The notes under the pieces: model-generated
Seen by the model: the letters and a program-made list of their open reading frames with translations, nothing else
What the model was told of the DNA's origin: nothing
The model's database searches: none
Translations under genes and position numbers: made by a program
Assembly (NCBI RefSeq): GCF_900112425.1
Contig: NZ_FOLP01000007.1
Span: 62,001 to 126,000, forward strand
DNA from: Variovorax sp. OK212
GTDB taxonomy: Bacteria > Pseudomonadota > Gammaproteobacteria > Burkholderiales > Burkholderiaceae_C
DNA length: 64,000 nt
Direction: 5' to 3'
Shown: positions 1-9,900 of the stretch, one piece after another
How the letters are laid out: each line of letters begins with the position of its first letter
How positions within the stretch are numbered: the first letter of the stretch is position 1

Positions 1-1
1 C

Positions 2-628
2 GGCAAGACCGGCAAGGGCTCGCACATCGACGTGTCCATGCTCGAGTCGCTCGCCGAGTGGATGGGCTACCCCATGTACTACGCCTACGACGGCGCGCCG
101 CCGCCGCCGCGCAGCGCGGCCTCGCACGCCACCATCTACCCCTACGGCCCGTTCCCCGCGGGCGACGGCGGCACCGTGATGCTGGGCCTGCAGAACGAGC
201 GCGAGTGGCGCGCGTTCTGCGAGAAGGTGCTGCTGCAGGCGGGGCTCGCGAGCGACGCGCGCTTCGACAGCAACGCGCGGCGCAACGAGCACCGCGAGGC
301 GCTGCGCGCGATCATCGTGCAGACCTTCGGCGCGCTGAGCACGGCGCAGGTGCTGGAGCGGCTCGACACGGCGCAGATCGCCAACGCGCGCATGAACGAC
401 ATGGCCGGCCTGTGGGCGCATCCGCAGTTGCAGGCGCGCGAACGCTGGCGGCAGGTCGGCTCGCCGGCGGGGAACATTCCGGCCCTGCTGCCGGCCGGGC
501 GGCAAAGCGCCTTCGACTACCGCATGGACCCGATTCCGGCGGTGGGCGAGCACACCGACGCCATCCTGCGCGCGCTGGGGCGCAGCGCCGCGCAGATCGA
601 GGCGCTGCGCGAGGCGAAGGCGGTATGA
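2..628 (+). CDS. CaiB/BaiF CoA-transferase family III, 3' part
   Basis: The frame is open from the first bases of the window, so the N-terminus lies outside it. The visible part starts with GKTGKGSHIDVSMLES, the conserved stretch of class III CoA-transferases that follows the active-site half of the protein, and continues through the usual C-terminal region (LWAHPQLQARERW). These cytoplasmic enzymes move CoA between an acyl-CoA and a free carboxylic acid. The stop overlaps the start of the downstream CitE-like gene (ATGA), so the two are probably translationally coupled. The substrate cannot be read from the sequence. Confidence 0.9.
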   Translation, partial: GKTGKGSHIDVSMLESLAEWMGYPMYYAYDGAPPPPRSAASHATIYPYGPFPAGDGGTVMLGLQNEREWRAFCEKVLLQAGLASDARFDSNARRNEHREALRAIIVQTFGALSTAQVLERLDTAQIANARMNDMAGLWAHPQLQARERWRQVGSPAGNIPALLPAGRQSAFDYRMDPIPAVGEHTDAILRALGRSAAQIEALREAKAV

Positions 629-1539
629 GCGACGAGCCAGTGGCACGTCTTGCACCTGCTGCACCTCCCGCACCTCCCGCACCTCCCGCACCCCTCGCAT
701 CGCTGGCCCTCGCACGCGCCTTCCTGTTCGTGCCGGCCGACCGGCCCGAGCGCCACGCCCGCGCGCTGGCCACTGGCGCGGGCGGCGTGATCGTCGACCT
801 CGAAGACGCCGTCGCGCCCGACCGGAAGCAGGCTGCGCGCGAGCAGCTGGCGGCCTCGTTCGCCACGCTGGCGCCGCCGCAGCGTGCGCGCCTGCTGGTG
901 CGCGTGAATGCGGCCGGCACGCCGTGGCACGACGGCGACTGCGCGCAGGCCGCCGCGCTCGTGGCGCAGGGGCTGATCGCCGGCGTCGTGCTGCCCAAGG
1001 CCGAGCGCGCGGCCGACCTGGCGCGCCTCGCGCGGGCGATCGGCCCGCAGGGCGTGCTCGTGCCGCTGATCGAGTCGGCCGCCGGCCTCGCGGCCGCCGA
1101 TGAACTCGCCACCGCCGCGCAGGTGCTGCGGCTGGCCTTCGGCAACCTCGACTTCCAGGCCGACCTGGGCCTGGCCTGCGGGCCCGACGAGGCCGAGCTC
1201 ATGCCCGTGCGCCTCGCGCTCCTGCTGGCCTCGCGCCGGGCGGAACTGCCCGCGCCCATCGACGGCGTCACAGCCGACTGGCGCGACGCCGCGCGGCTCG
1301 CGGCCGACACGGCGCGCGCGCGGCGCGGCGGCTTCGGCGCCAAGCTGTGCATCCACCCCGACCAGGTCGCGCCGGTGCAGGCCGCGCTCGGCCCGACCGC
1401 CGAAGAGCTGGCCTGGGCCCGCCGCGTGGTCGAGGCCATCCGCGCGTCGGGCGGCGGCGTCGCGAGCCTCGACGGCCGCATGGTCGACGCGCCCGTGGTG
1501 CGGCTGGCCGAACGGCTGCTCGCGCTCGAACACCCCTAG
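625..1539 (+). CDS. HpcH/HpaI aldolase / citrate lyase beta-like protein (CitE family)
   Basis: A 304-residue TIM-barrel lyase of the CitE family. Visible motifs are RAFLFVPADRPERHARA near the N-terminus, VDLEDAVAP (metal and substrate site), LLVRVNA, PLIESAAG, and GAKLCIHPDQV near the C-terminus, all typical of CitE-like or malyl-CoA lyase-like enzymes. The N-terminus carries a low-complexity Ala-Pro run (repeated APPAPP) that is not part of the fold. The ATG overlaps the stop of the CoA-transferase gene, and a Bug-type binding protein follows. The set looks like uptake, CoA activation and cleavage of an organic acid. The substrate is unknown. Confidence 0.88.
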   Translation: MSDEPVARLAPAAPPAPPAPPAPLASLALARAFLFVPADRPERHARALATGAGGVIVDLEDAVAPDRKQAAREQLAASFATLAPPQRARLLVRVNAAGTPWHDGDCAQAAALVAQGLIAGVVLPKAERAADLARLARAIGPQGVLVPLIESAAGLAAADELATAAQVLRLAFGNLDFQADLGLACGPDEAELMPVRLALLLASRRAELPAPIDGVTADWRDAARLAADTARARRGGFGAKLCIHPDQVAPVQAALGPTAEELAWARRVVEAIRASGGGVASLDGRMVDAPVVRLAERLLALEHP

Positions 1540-1579
1540 CCCGCAGACATCCATCAACCCCGAAGAAGGAGACAAAGAA

Positions 1580-2635
1580 GTGAACAAAGAAGTGAACAAC
1601 GAAATGAACAAAGCAGCGAACAAGGAAGTGCAGACGGCGGCAACCCGGCGTTTCAAGACCGCCTTGCTCGCGGCCTCGGCGAGCGCCTGCCTGCTGGGCT
1701 TTCAAACGCCCGCGGCCGCGCAGGCCGCATGGCCCGACAAGCCCATCGTCATGGTCGTGCCGTACTCGGCCGGCGGCCCCACCGACGTGGTGGCGCGCAT
1801 GCTCGCGATTCCCATGGGCAAGTCGCTGGGCCAGACGGTGATCGTCGAGAACACGGTGGGCGCGGGCGGCACCATCGCGCCCACGCGCGTGGCCAAGGCG
1901 GCGCCCAACGGCTACACCATCCTGATCCACCACATGGGCATGGCCACCGCGCCCGCGCTCTACAAGAAGCTCAACTACGACCCGCTCAAAGACTTCGAGT
2001 ACGTCGGCCAGGTGCTGGACGTGCCGATGACGCTGCTCTCGCGCAAGGACTTTCCGGCCAGCAACTACCAGGAGCTGCTGGCCTACGTGAAGGCCAACAA
2101 GGACAAGGTGACGCTGGCCAACGCGGGCGTGGGCGCGGTGTCGCAGCTGTGCGGCCTGCTGTTCATGAACCAGATCGGCGTGCAGCTCACGACCGTGCCC
2201 TACAAGGGCGCGGGCCCGGCGCTCAACGACCTCATGGGCGGGCAGGTCGACCTGCTGTGCGACCAGACCACGCAGACCGCGCCGGTCATCAAGGACGGCA
2301 ACCGCGTGAAGGTGTTCGGCGTGACCACGCCCAGGCGGCTGTCGAGCATGCCGAACATTCCCACGCTCGACGAGCAGGGCCTGAAGGGCTTCGACGTGAA
2401 GGTGTGGCACGGCATCTACGCGCCCAAGGGCACGCCGCCGGCGGTCATCGAGAAGCTCAACGTGGCCCTGCGCGCCGGCCTGCAGGACGAGATGGTCAAG
2501 CACCGCCTGGCCGAACTCAGCTCCGAGATCGTGCCGCTCGACAAGCAGACGCCTGAGAGCCTGCGCACGCACCTCGCGGCGGAGGTCGACAAGTGGGGCA
2601 AGGTGATTCGCGCGGCGGGCGTGCAGGCCGACTGA
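1580..2635 (+). CDS. Bug/TctC family periplasmic tricarboxylate-type binding protein
   Basis: A periplasmic solute-binding receptor of the Bug (TctC) family, which usually binds carboxylates. After a signal peptide ending near PAAAQA, the mature part starts with the family signature WPDKPIVMVVPYSAGGPTD and has VAKAAPNGYTIL and VPYKGAGPALNDLMGGQVDL. The start is uncertain: GTG 1580 sits about 8 bases after a good AGAAGGAG site, while in-frame GTG 1592 and ATG 1604 lie further away. The extreme N-terminus is an odd repeated NKEVN/NKAAN stretch before the hydrophobic core. No TctA or TctB membrane partners are adjacent, as is common for Bug proteins in betaproteobacteria. Confidence 0.9.
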   Translation: MNKEVNNEMNKAANKEVQTAATRRFKTALLAASASACLLGFQTPAAAQAAWPDKPIVMVVPYSAGGPTDVVARMLAIPMGKSLGQTVIVENTVGAGGTIAPTRVAKAAPNGYTILIHHMGMATAPALYKKLNYDPLKDFEYVGQVLDVPMTLLSRKDFPASNYQELLAYVKANKDKVTLANAGVGAVSQLCGLLFMNQIGVQLTTVPYKGAGPALNDLMGGQVDLLCDQTTQTAPVIKDGNRVKVFGVTTPRRLSSMPNIPTLDEQGLKGFDVKVWHGIYAPKGTPPAVIEKLNVALRAGLQDEMVKHRLAELSSEIVPLDKQTPESLRTHLAAEVDKWGKVIRAAGVQAD

Positions 2636-2724
2636 CGGCCCGAGCCGGCCCCGAGCCGGCCCCGAACCGGCGCTGAACCGGCCCCGAGCCGGCCCCGAAC
2701 CGGCCCCGAACCGGCGCCGAACCC
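2636..2724. repeat. 12-bp GC-rich tandem repeat between convergent genes
   Basis: About seven imperfect copies of a 12-base unit of the type CCGAGCCGGCCC (variants with GAACCGG or GCTGAACC) fill the gap between the Bug gene and the convergent Crp/Fnr gene. GCCGGC and CCGGCC cores can pair locally, so the array may fold, but there is no T tract. Confidence 0.75.
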
Positions 2725-2771
2725 CGCTCATCGCATGGCCCCGATGCAGGGGCGGGCGTCGTTCGATCGGC

Positions 2772-3518
2772 TCAGCGGGAGCGCGTGATCTTTCGCAGTG
2801 CCTCGATGTCCAGCACCGTGACCGCGTTGTAGTCCAGCGCGATGGCGCCGGTTTCGGCCAGCGACTTGAGTTCCTTGTTCACCGTTTGCCGCGTGACCTG
2901 CAGCACCCCCGCGAGGTCTGCCTGCGTCACCTTGAGCCGCTGCCTGGCGTGCCCTGCGGCAGTGCTGCCGTACAGCCGCGACAGCCGCTCGATGGTGGCT
3001 GCAAGGCGCTGCGGGAACGGTCCGATCACCTGGCCGAGCAGCGTGTCGAGCATGTCCCGGTGTTGCCGCAGCAGCATGAGCGCCATGTCTTTCCACAGCG
3101 CCGGTTCGCGCGCGAGAACCTCGAGCAGCCGCCGCGTGGGCATGTGAATGGCCACCACCGATTTGCTGTGCGCGCTGAAGTCGTGCACCGACTGGTCCTT
3201 GCCGTCGAGCGATCGGGCGAGGCCGACCACCGAGCCCGGCCCGATGAAGGCGAACACCGCGCGAGTGCCACCCGGCGGCGTGCGGCCCATCACCATGCGG
3301 CCGGAAACGATGGCCAGGGTTTCAGGCTCGTCGGTTTCGGTGGAGAAGGGCGAACCGCGTTCGTGGTGCCCCAGGCGTGAATGGGCCAGCAACTGGCCCA
3401 TGGGCGCGGCGGGCCACGTCGCGAAACCTTGCGTGATGCGCAAGGCGCGCTCCATCAATGCCTTGTCTTCGATGGAATTTGCAGGGGCGATGACGGTCCT
3501 CGTTGTGTTCGTTCGCAA
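2772..3518 (-). CDS. Crp/Fnr family transcriptional regulator
   Basis: A 248-residue regulator with an N-terminal cyclic-nucleotide-binding-like beta-roll (LAIVSGRMVMGRTPPGG, FAFIGPGSVVGLARSLDG) and a C-terminal winged helix-turn-helix (LKVTQADLAGVLQVTRQTVNKELKSLAE, split here as the recognition region). No cysteine cluster of the FNR iron-sulphur type is visible, so a cAMP-like or other ligand, or none, is more likely than oxygen sensing. It is divergent from the giant adhesin gene across a 394-bp region containing an inverted repeat and a terminator-like hairpin. It could therefore control the adhesin, which is an inference from position. Confidence 0.88.
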   Translation of the reverse strand: MRTNTTRTVIAPANSIEDKALMERALRITQGFATWPAAPMGQLLAHSRLGHHERGSPFSTETDEPETLAIVSGRMVMGRTPPGGTRAVFAFIGPGSVVGLARSLDGKDQSVHDFSAHSKSVVAIHMPTRRLLEVLAREPALWKDMALMLLRQHRDMLDTLLGQVIGPFPQRLAATIERLSRLYGSTAAGHARQRLKVTQADLAGVLQVTRQTVNKELKSLAETGAIALDYNAVTVLDIEALRKITRSR

Positions 3519-3699
3519 TGCGGCAAGCGGCGACCGAGATCGACCGAAGCGCGTGCACTGGTGCGTGCGTGCGTGTCGTTGTATCGCGAATCAGTCTATG
3601 GGTGCGGCGTCGAAATCAATGTGACGGGCAGTGGGCATACATCACGCTTCAAAAAGCCGCCGGGCTCGAAAAGTCACCTTTAAGACATTCGACGAAATA

Positions 3700-3717
3700 T
3701 TGACCGGCCGCTGTCAA
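3700..3717. promoter_or_regulatory. Inverted repeat TTGAC-N8-GTCAA, candidate operator
   Basis: An 18-base element with perfectly complementary 5-base arms lies in the intergenic region between the Crp/Fnr gene and the adhesin gene. The arm resembles an FNR half-site (TTGAT) but spacing is 8 rather than 4, so it does not fit the classical CRP or FNR consensus. It could be an operator for the adjacent regulator; the evidence is symmetry and location only. Confidence 0.3.
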
Positions 3718-3791
3718 AAGCACGGCGATACATTCCGCTCGCTTCATCACTGAATGCCGTTGCCGCTCGATGCATCGAGGCCGGGTTTCAC

Positions 3792-3836
3792 CCCGGTCGA
3801 TGCGCCTTTCTCTCGAGAAAGACCGGGCATTTTTTC
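3792..3836 (+). terminator. Terminator-like hairpin in the leader of the adhesin gene
   Basis: CCCGGTC (3792-3798) pairs with GACCGGG (3821-3827), enclosing a second small hairpin (TTTCT/AGAAA), and is followed by CATTTTTT. This has the form of an intrinsic terminator and lies about 80 bases upstream of the adhesin ATG at 3913, reading in the same direction. No plus-strand gene precedes it, so it may attenuate adhesin transcription. Confidence 0.5.
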
Positions 3837-3912
3837 CACGAAATCAAGCACACGCCGCAAGGCGCGCGTGAGCCTGCGCGCCTGTCGTCACCGCCTTTCA
3901 TTACCGAATGCC

Positions 3913-6900
3913 ATGAACAAGTCCTATTGCTCGATCTGGAACGAATCTCTCGGGGCGTGGGTTGCCACGTCCGAACGCACATCCGCGCGCGGCAAGCGCA
4001 GCAGGTCAGGGCAGGGAATGGCGAAGCTGGAAGCGGCTGCAGCGGCCATCGGCATGACGGTGGGCGTCGTGGCGGCGCTGGCGATGTCGGAGCCGGTGCG
4101 GGCACAGACGCAGGGCGCCGTCATCGGAACGAAGGACGGTGCGATAGGCGCCGGCTCCGTCGGGATCGGTTCGAGAGACGGGCAGTACGCGCTCCCGAGC
4201 ATGAGCGGTGCGGACCACTCGGTCGCGATCGGCAACGGCACGGTGGTCGGGGGCCTCAGTGACACTGCGGTGGGTACCTTGGCCAAGGCGACTGGAGAAG
4301 CTGCAACCGCGCTCGGGGTCGGCGCCCAAGCGAACGGCCAAGGCGCTTTCGCCGGAGGAAACCTGGCCTTGGCCAGCAACGCCAATGCAACGGCGATCGG
4401 CAGCACCAGCAATGCGGCTGGCGCGGACTCCGCAGCCCTGGGTTCTGGCGCGATTGCCGCTTCCAGCGGTTCGGTTGCGATCGGCCAAGGCTCCAACGCC
4501 ACCGGTACAGGTTCGATTGCAATGGGTGTTGGAGCCCGAACGACGGCCAGTGGCGGCACCGTGCCGGGGACGTCGAATATCAACAACGGGGTTGCGATTG
4601 GTTCGAACACCAACGCGTCTGGCACCAGTGCGGTGGCCATTGGCGACGGTGCCCGCACGTCGGACAGTTTCAGCATTGCCATCGGCCACAAGTCGGTGGC
4701 GCTTGGTGACGATCTGCCATCGGGCGCAGCACCTTCGTTTGCTTTCGGCAATGAGGCAGAGGCCCATCTTGGGGGGATGGCATTAGGGAATGGCTCCGTA
4801 GGCAGGGGAATGGGGGCCGCCGCAATCGGCGCCAACGCTGAGGCCACGGGAGGCACCGCGTTGGCCATCGGCGCGAGGGCCAACGCCGCATCCTCAGCGG
4901 ACATCGCCATCGGCTCATTTGCCATGACCGCCCCGTCGGATGTCACAGACAGGGTCGCGAACCTTGCTATCGGGCAGGGAGCGATCGCTGGCTTCGCGGC
5001 ATCGCCCACGGGGGGCAACGTTGCCATCGGGAGCCGAGCCAACGCCGAGGGTGGCGGCGCCCTGGCTATCGGCTTGAATACGCTTGCGTCGGGCGTGGGT
5101 TCGATGGCGCTTGGCGCCAATGGCAAGGGCGGGACGAAGGCTCTTGGCGCCGATGCGATCGCCATCGGTGGGCAGTCCGGCGTCGTCGCGGCTGCGGCGT
5201 CCGGCATTGCCATCGGCCGCGGCGCGCAGGTCAGCGGTGCCTTCGGCATCGCCCAGGGGGATGGCGCGGCGGCCGTATCGAATGCCGTTGGCTTGGGCGC
5301 GAACGCCAACGCCGCGGGGGGCGCGGCAATCGCCGTCGGGCAGGGCGCCGTGTCCGCGGGCCAAGCCAACATTGCCATCGGCCAGAAATCGAATGCGGCC
5401 AAGGACCGCTCGATTGCCGTCGGTCTGAACGCCAACGCGCTGGGGTTCGATGCCGTGGCCATCGGCTACGGCGCGCAGGTGCTGGATGCCGAGAACGGCG
5501 GCCTGGCCGTCGGGCGGGAGGCGACGTCGAAAGGCAACGACGCCATGGCGATCGGCTATGCCAGCCGCGCGACCGGCAAGTACGGCATGGCCGTCGGCAT
5601 AGGCGCCAACGCCGATGGCGAGCGTGCCATCGCGCTGGGCGCGAATGCGAGCGCCGCCTATGGCGGCAGCGTCGCGCTCGGTTCGTCGAGCAACACCTCG
5701 GATTCGCTGGAGGCCTTGAAGGCGACCGGTGCCTACAAGCCGTCGACGAGCGCCAGCATCGCCGGTGAAACGCCGGCCGGCGAAGTGTCGGTGGGGGCGG
5801 CCGGGAGCGAACGCAGGATCACCAACGTGGCTGCAGGCGGCGCAGCGACGGATGCAGTCAATGTCAGCCAGCTTTCGACCACCGCCGCTTCGCTGTCGAC
5901 GGGCTTGAGCACGGCGGACAGCAGCCTGGGCAGCTTGTCGACTTCGACGTCGTCGGGGCTGAGCGCCGCGACGAGTGGCATCGGCAGCCTGTCGACCGGC
6001 CTGAGCACGATCGACAGCGCAGTGGCCAGCTTGTCGACCTCGACGTCCACCGGCGTCGCCAGTCTCTCGACGGGCCTGGGCACGGCCGTCAGCGGGATCG
6101 ACAGTTTGTCGACGGGCCTGAGCACCGTGACCAGCGGTGCCGGCAGTCTGTCCACCGGCTTGAGCACGGCCAACAGTGCGGTGGCCAGCCTGTCGTCCTC
6201 GACGTCCGCTGGGATCACGAGCCTCTCGACGGGTCTGAACACAGCCACCGGCGGCATCAGCAGTCTGTCTACCGGCTTGAGCACCGCGACCAGCGGCGTC
6301 ACCAGTCTCTCAACGGGCTTGAGCACAAGCAACAGCGCGGTTGCAAGCCTTTCGTCGTCGACTTCCACGGGCATTACCGGCCTGTCGACAGGTCTGAGCA
6401 CAGCCAGCAGTGGCATCAGCAGCTTGTCTACCGGCTTGAGCACGGCGACCAGCGGCGTCACCAGTCTCTCGACGGGCTTGAGCACGACCAACAGCGCGGT
6501 TGCCAGCCTGTCGACTTCGACGTCCACCGGCATCACGAGCCTCTCGACAGGTCTGGGCACAGCCACCAGCGGCATCAGCAGTCTGTCTACCGGATTGAGC
6601 ACCGCGACCAACGGCGTCACCAGTCTCTCAACGGGCTTGAGCACAAGCAACAGCGCGGTTGCAAGCCTTTCGTCGTCGACTTCCACCGGCATCACCAGCC
6701 TGTCGACCGGCCTCAGCACCGCTGCCAGCGGCATCGGAAGCCTGTCCACGGGTCTGAGCACAACCAACAACGCGGTCTCGAGCCTCTCGTCTTCAACGTC
6801 CACCGGCATCACCAGCCTGTCGACGGGCCTGAGCAGCGCCGCCAGCGGCATCGGCAGCCTGTCCACCGGGCTGAGCACTGCGACCAGCGGCGTGAGTAGT

Positions 6901-9900
6901 CTTTCGACGGGCTTGAGCACAACCAACAGCGCGGTCGCCAGCCTGTCGTCTTCAACGTCCACGGGCATCACGAGCCTCTCGACGGGCTTGAGCACAACCA
7001 ACAGCGCGGTTGCCAGCCTTTCGTCGTCGACTTCCACCGGCATCACCAGCCTGTCGACCGGCCTCAGCACCGCTGCCAGCGGCATCGGAAGCCTGTCCAC
7101 CGGCCTGAGCACTGCGACCAGCGGCGTCAACAGTCTCTCCTCCGGACTGAGCACGACCAACAGTGCCGTCGCCAGCCTGTCGACTTCGACGTCCACTGGC
7201 ATCACCAGCCTCTCGACCGGCCTGAGCACCGCGACCAGCGGCGTGAGCAGTGTCTCTACGGGCTTGAGCACCACCAACAGCGCAGTGGCCGGCCTGTCGA
7301 CTTCGACCTCCTCCGGCATCACGAGCCTCTCGACAGGCCTCAGCACCGCCACGAGCAGCGTGGGCAGCCTGTCGACCGGCCTCAGTACCGCCAGCAGCAA
7401 TCTCGGCAAGCTGAGTTCCTCGGTCAGCTCGATCTACAACACCGGCACCAAGTACTTGCACGCCAACAGCACCGGCGCGGACAGCCAGGCGGCGGGCGCG
7501 AACAGCGTGGCCATCGGGCAGAACGCGATCTCCAACGGCGACAACAGCGTGGCGATCGGCAAGGACGCGCAGACCACCAAGCCCGACAGCGTGGCGCTGG
7601 GCGCGGGCTCCGTCGCCAGCGTGGGCGCGCAGGCCAGCTACGACGCCTTTGCGCTGACCGGCAAGCGGGCCTCGTCGGGCGAAGTGAATGTGGGCAACCG
7701 CCAGGTCACGGGCGTGGCGGCGGGCAGCGCGGACCAGGACGCGGTCAACGTGCTGCAGGTCAAGACTGTCGCCGCATCGCTGTCGAGCAGCATCGGCACG
7801 GTGAGCAGCGACATTTCGAGCTTGTCGACGGGTTTGAGCACCACCTCGAGTGGCATCTCGACTCTTTCAACGGGCCTCAGTTCAACCAACAGCAACGTCA
7901 GCAGCCTGTCGACGTCCATCTCGTCCGGCTTGAGCACGGCGACCAGTGGCATCGCGAGCCTCTCGACTGGCCTCAGCACGACGAACGGCAGCGTCAGCAG
8001 CCTGTCGACTTCTACGTCGTCCGGCCTGAGCACGGCGACCAGCGGTATATCGAGTCTTTCGACCGGGCTGAGTTCGACGAACAGTACCGTGAGCAGCCTG
8101 TCGACTGCTACGTCGTCCGGCTTGAGCACCGCGACCAGCGGCATCGCGAGCCTCTCGACGGGCTTGAGTTCGACCAACAGCAGCGTCGGCAGTCTGTCGA
8201 CGTCCACCTCGTCCGGCTTGAGCACGGCGACCAGCGGAATTGCGAGCCTCTCGACCGGACTGAGTTCGACCAACGGCAACGTGAGCAGCCTGTCGACGTC
8301 CACCTCGTCGGGTTTGAGCACGGCGAACAGCGGCATCTCCAGTCTCTCGAGCGGCCTCAGCTCGACGAACAGCAGCGTGGGCAGCTTGTCGACATCGACC
8401 TCGTCTGGCTTGAGCACCGCAACCAGCGGCATCGCGAGCCTCTCGACCGGCCTCAGCTCGACGAACAGCAGCGTGGGCAGCCTGTCGACTTCGACCTCCT
8501 CGGGCTTGAGCACGGCGACCAGTGGCATCTCGAGTCTCTCGACCGGCCTCAGCTCGACGAACAGCAGCGTGGGCAGCCTGTCGACTTCGACCTCCTCGGG
8601 CTTGAGCACGGCGACCAGTGGCATCTCGAGTCTCTCGACCGGCCTCAGCTCGACGAACAGCAGCGTGGGCAGCCTGTCGACTTCGACCTCCTCGGGCTTG
8701 AGCACGGCGACCAGTGGCATATCGAGTCTCTCGACCGGCCTCAGCTCGACGAACAGCAGCGTGGGCAGCCTGTCGACATCGACCTCCTCGGGTTTGAGCA
8801 CGGCGACGAGTGGCATCTCGAGTCTCTCGACTGGCCTCAGCTCGACGAACAGCAGCGTGGGCAGCTTGTCGACATCGACCTCCTCGGGCTTGAGCACGGC
8901 GACCAGTGGCATCTCGAGTCTCTCGACCGGCCTCAGCTCGACGAACAGCAGCGTGGGCAGCTTGTCGACATCGACCTCCTCGGGCTTGAGCACGGCGACC
9001 AGTGGCATCTCGAGTCTCTCGACTGGCCTCAGCTCGACGAACAGCAGCGTGGGCAGCCTGTCGACTTCGACCTCCTCGGGCTTGAGCACGGCGACCAGTG
9101 GCATCTCGAGCCTCTCGACTGGCCTCAGCTCGACGAACAGCAGCGTGGGCAGCTTGTCGACATCGACCTCCTCGGGTTTGAGCACGGCGAACAGCGGCAT
9201 CTCGAGCCTCTCGACCGGGCTGAGTTCGACGAACAGCAACGTCAGCAGCCTGTCGACGTCCACCTCGTCGGGTTTGAGCACCGCGATCAGTGGTATCTCC
9301 AGCCTCTCGACTGGCCTCAGCTCGACGAACAGCAGCGTGAGCAGCCTGTCGACATCGACCTCGTCTGGCCTGAGTACCGCGACCAGTGGCATCTCGAGCC
9401 TCTCGACCGGCTTGAGTTCGACCAACAGCAACGTCGGCAGCCTGTCGACTTCTACGTCGTCGGGGCTGAGCACTGTCACGAGCAGCATCGACAGCCTGTC
9501 GACTTCGACGTCAAGCGGTCTCAGCACAGCCACCAGCGGCATCTCGCTCCTTTCGACCGGCTTGAGCACCACGGACAGGAGCGTCAGGAGCCTGTCGACC
9601 TCGACATCGTCGGGACTGAGCACGGCCGCCAGCAGCATCGGCATCCTTTCGACCTCGACCTCGAGCGGCCTCAGCACCGCAAGCAGCGGAATTTCCAGCC
9701 TGTCCACCGGCCTGGTCGGTGCGATCGGCAGCATCGGCAGCCTCTCGACGGGCCTGAGCACCACCGGCAGCAATGTCGGCAGCCTGAGCACGGCGGTCAA
9801 CACCATCTACAACACCGGCACCAAGTACTTCCAGGCCAACGCGACGGCACCGAGTGCGGTGGTCAGCGGCCAGGAAGCCGTTGCGATGGGCCCGCAGTCG

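Noticed and set aside
312..1656. Long minus-strand frames over the CoA-transferase and CitE genes
   Set aside because: Arg/Ala-rich shadows without ribosome sites; the plus-strand genes have family motifs.
3613..3646. CRP-type site (TGTGA near 3619)
   Set aside because: The second half-site (TCACA) is missing at the proper spacing.
7885..9516. CRISPR-like regular repeats
   Set aside because: The repeats are in-frame coding units of 96 bp without distinct spacers, and no cas genes are present.
5733..9806. Very long open frames on the minus strand opposite the adhesin stalks
   Set aside because: They mirror the repetitive Ser/Thr codons of the adhesin (giving endless VERL/AVL repeats), have no ribosome site and no domain.
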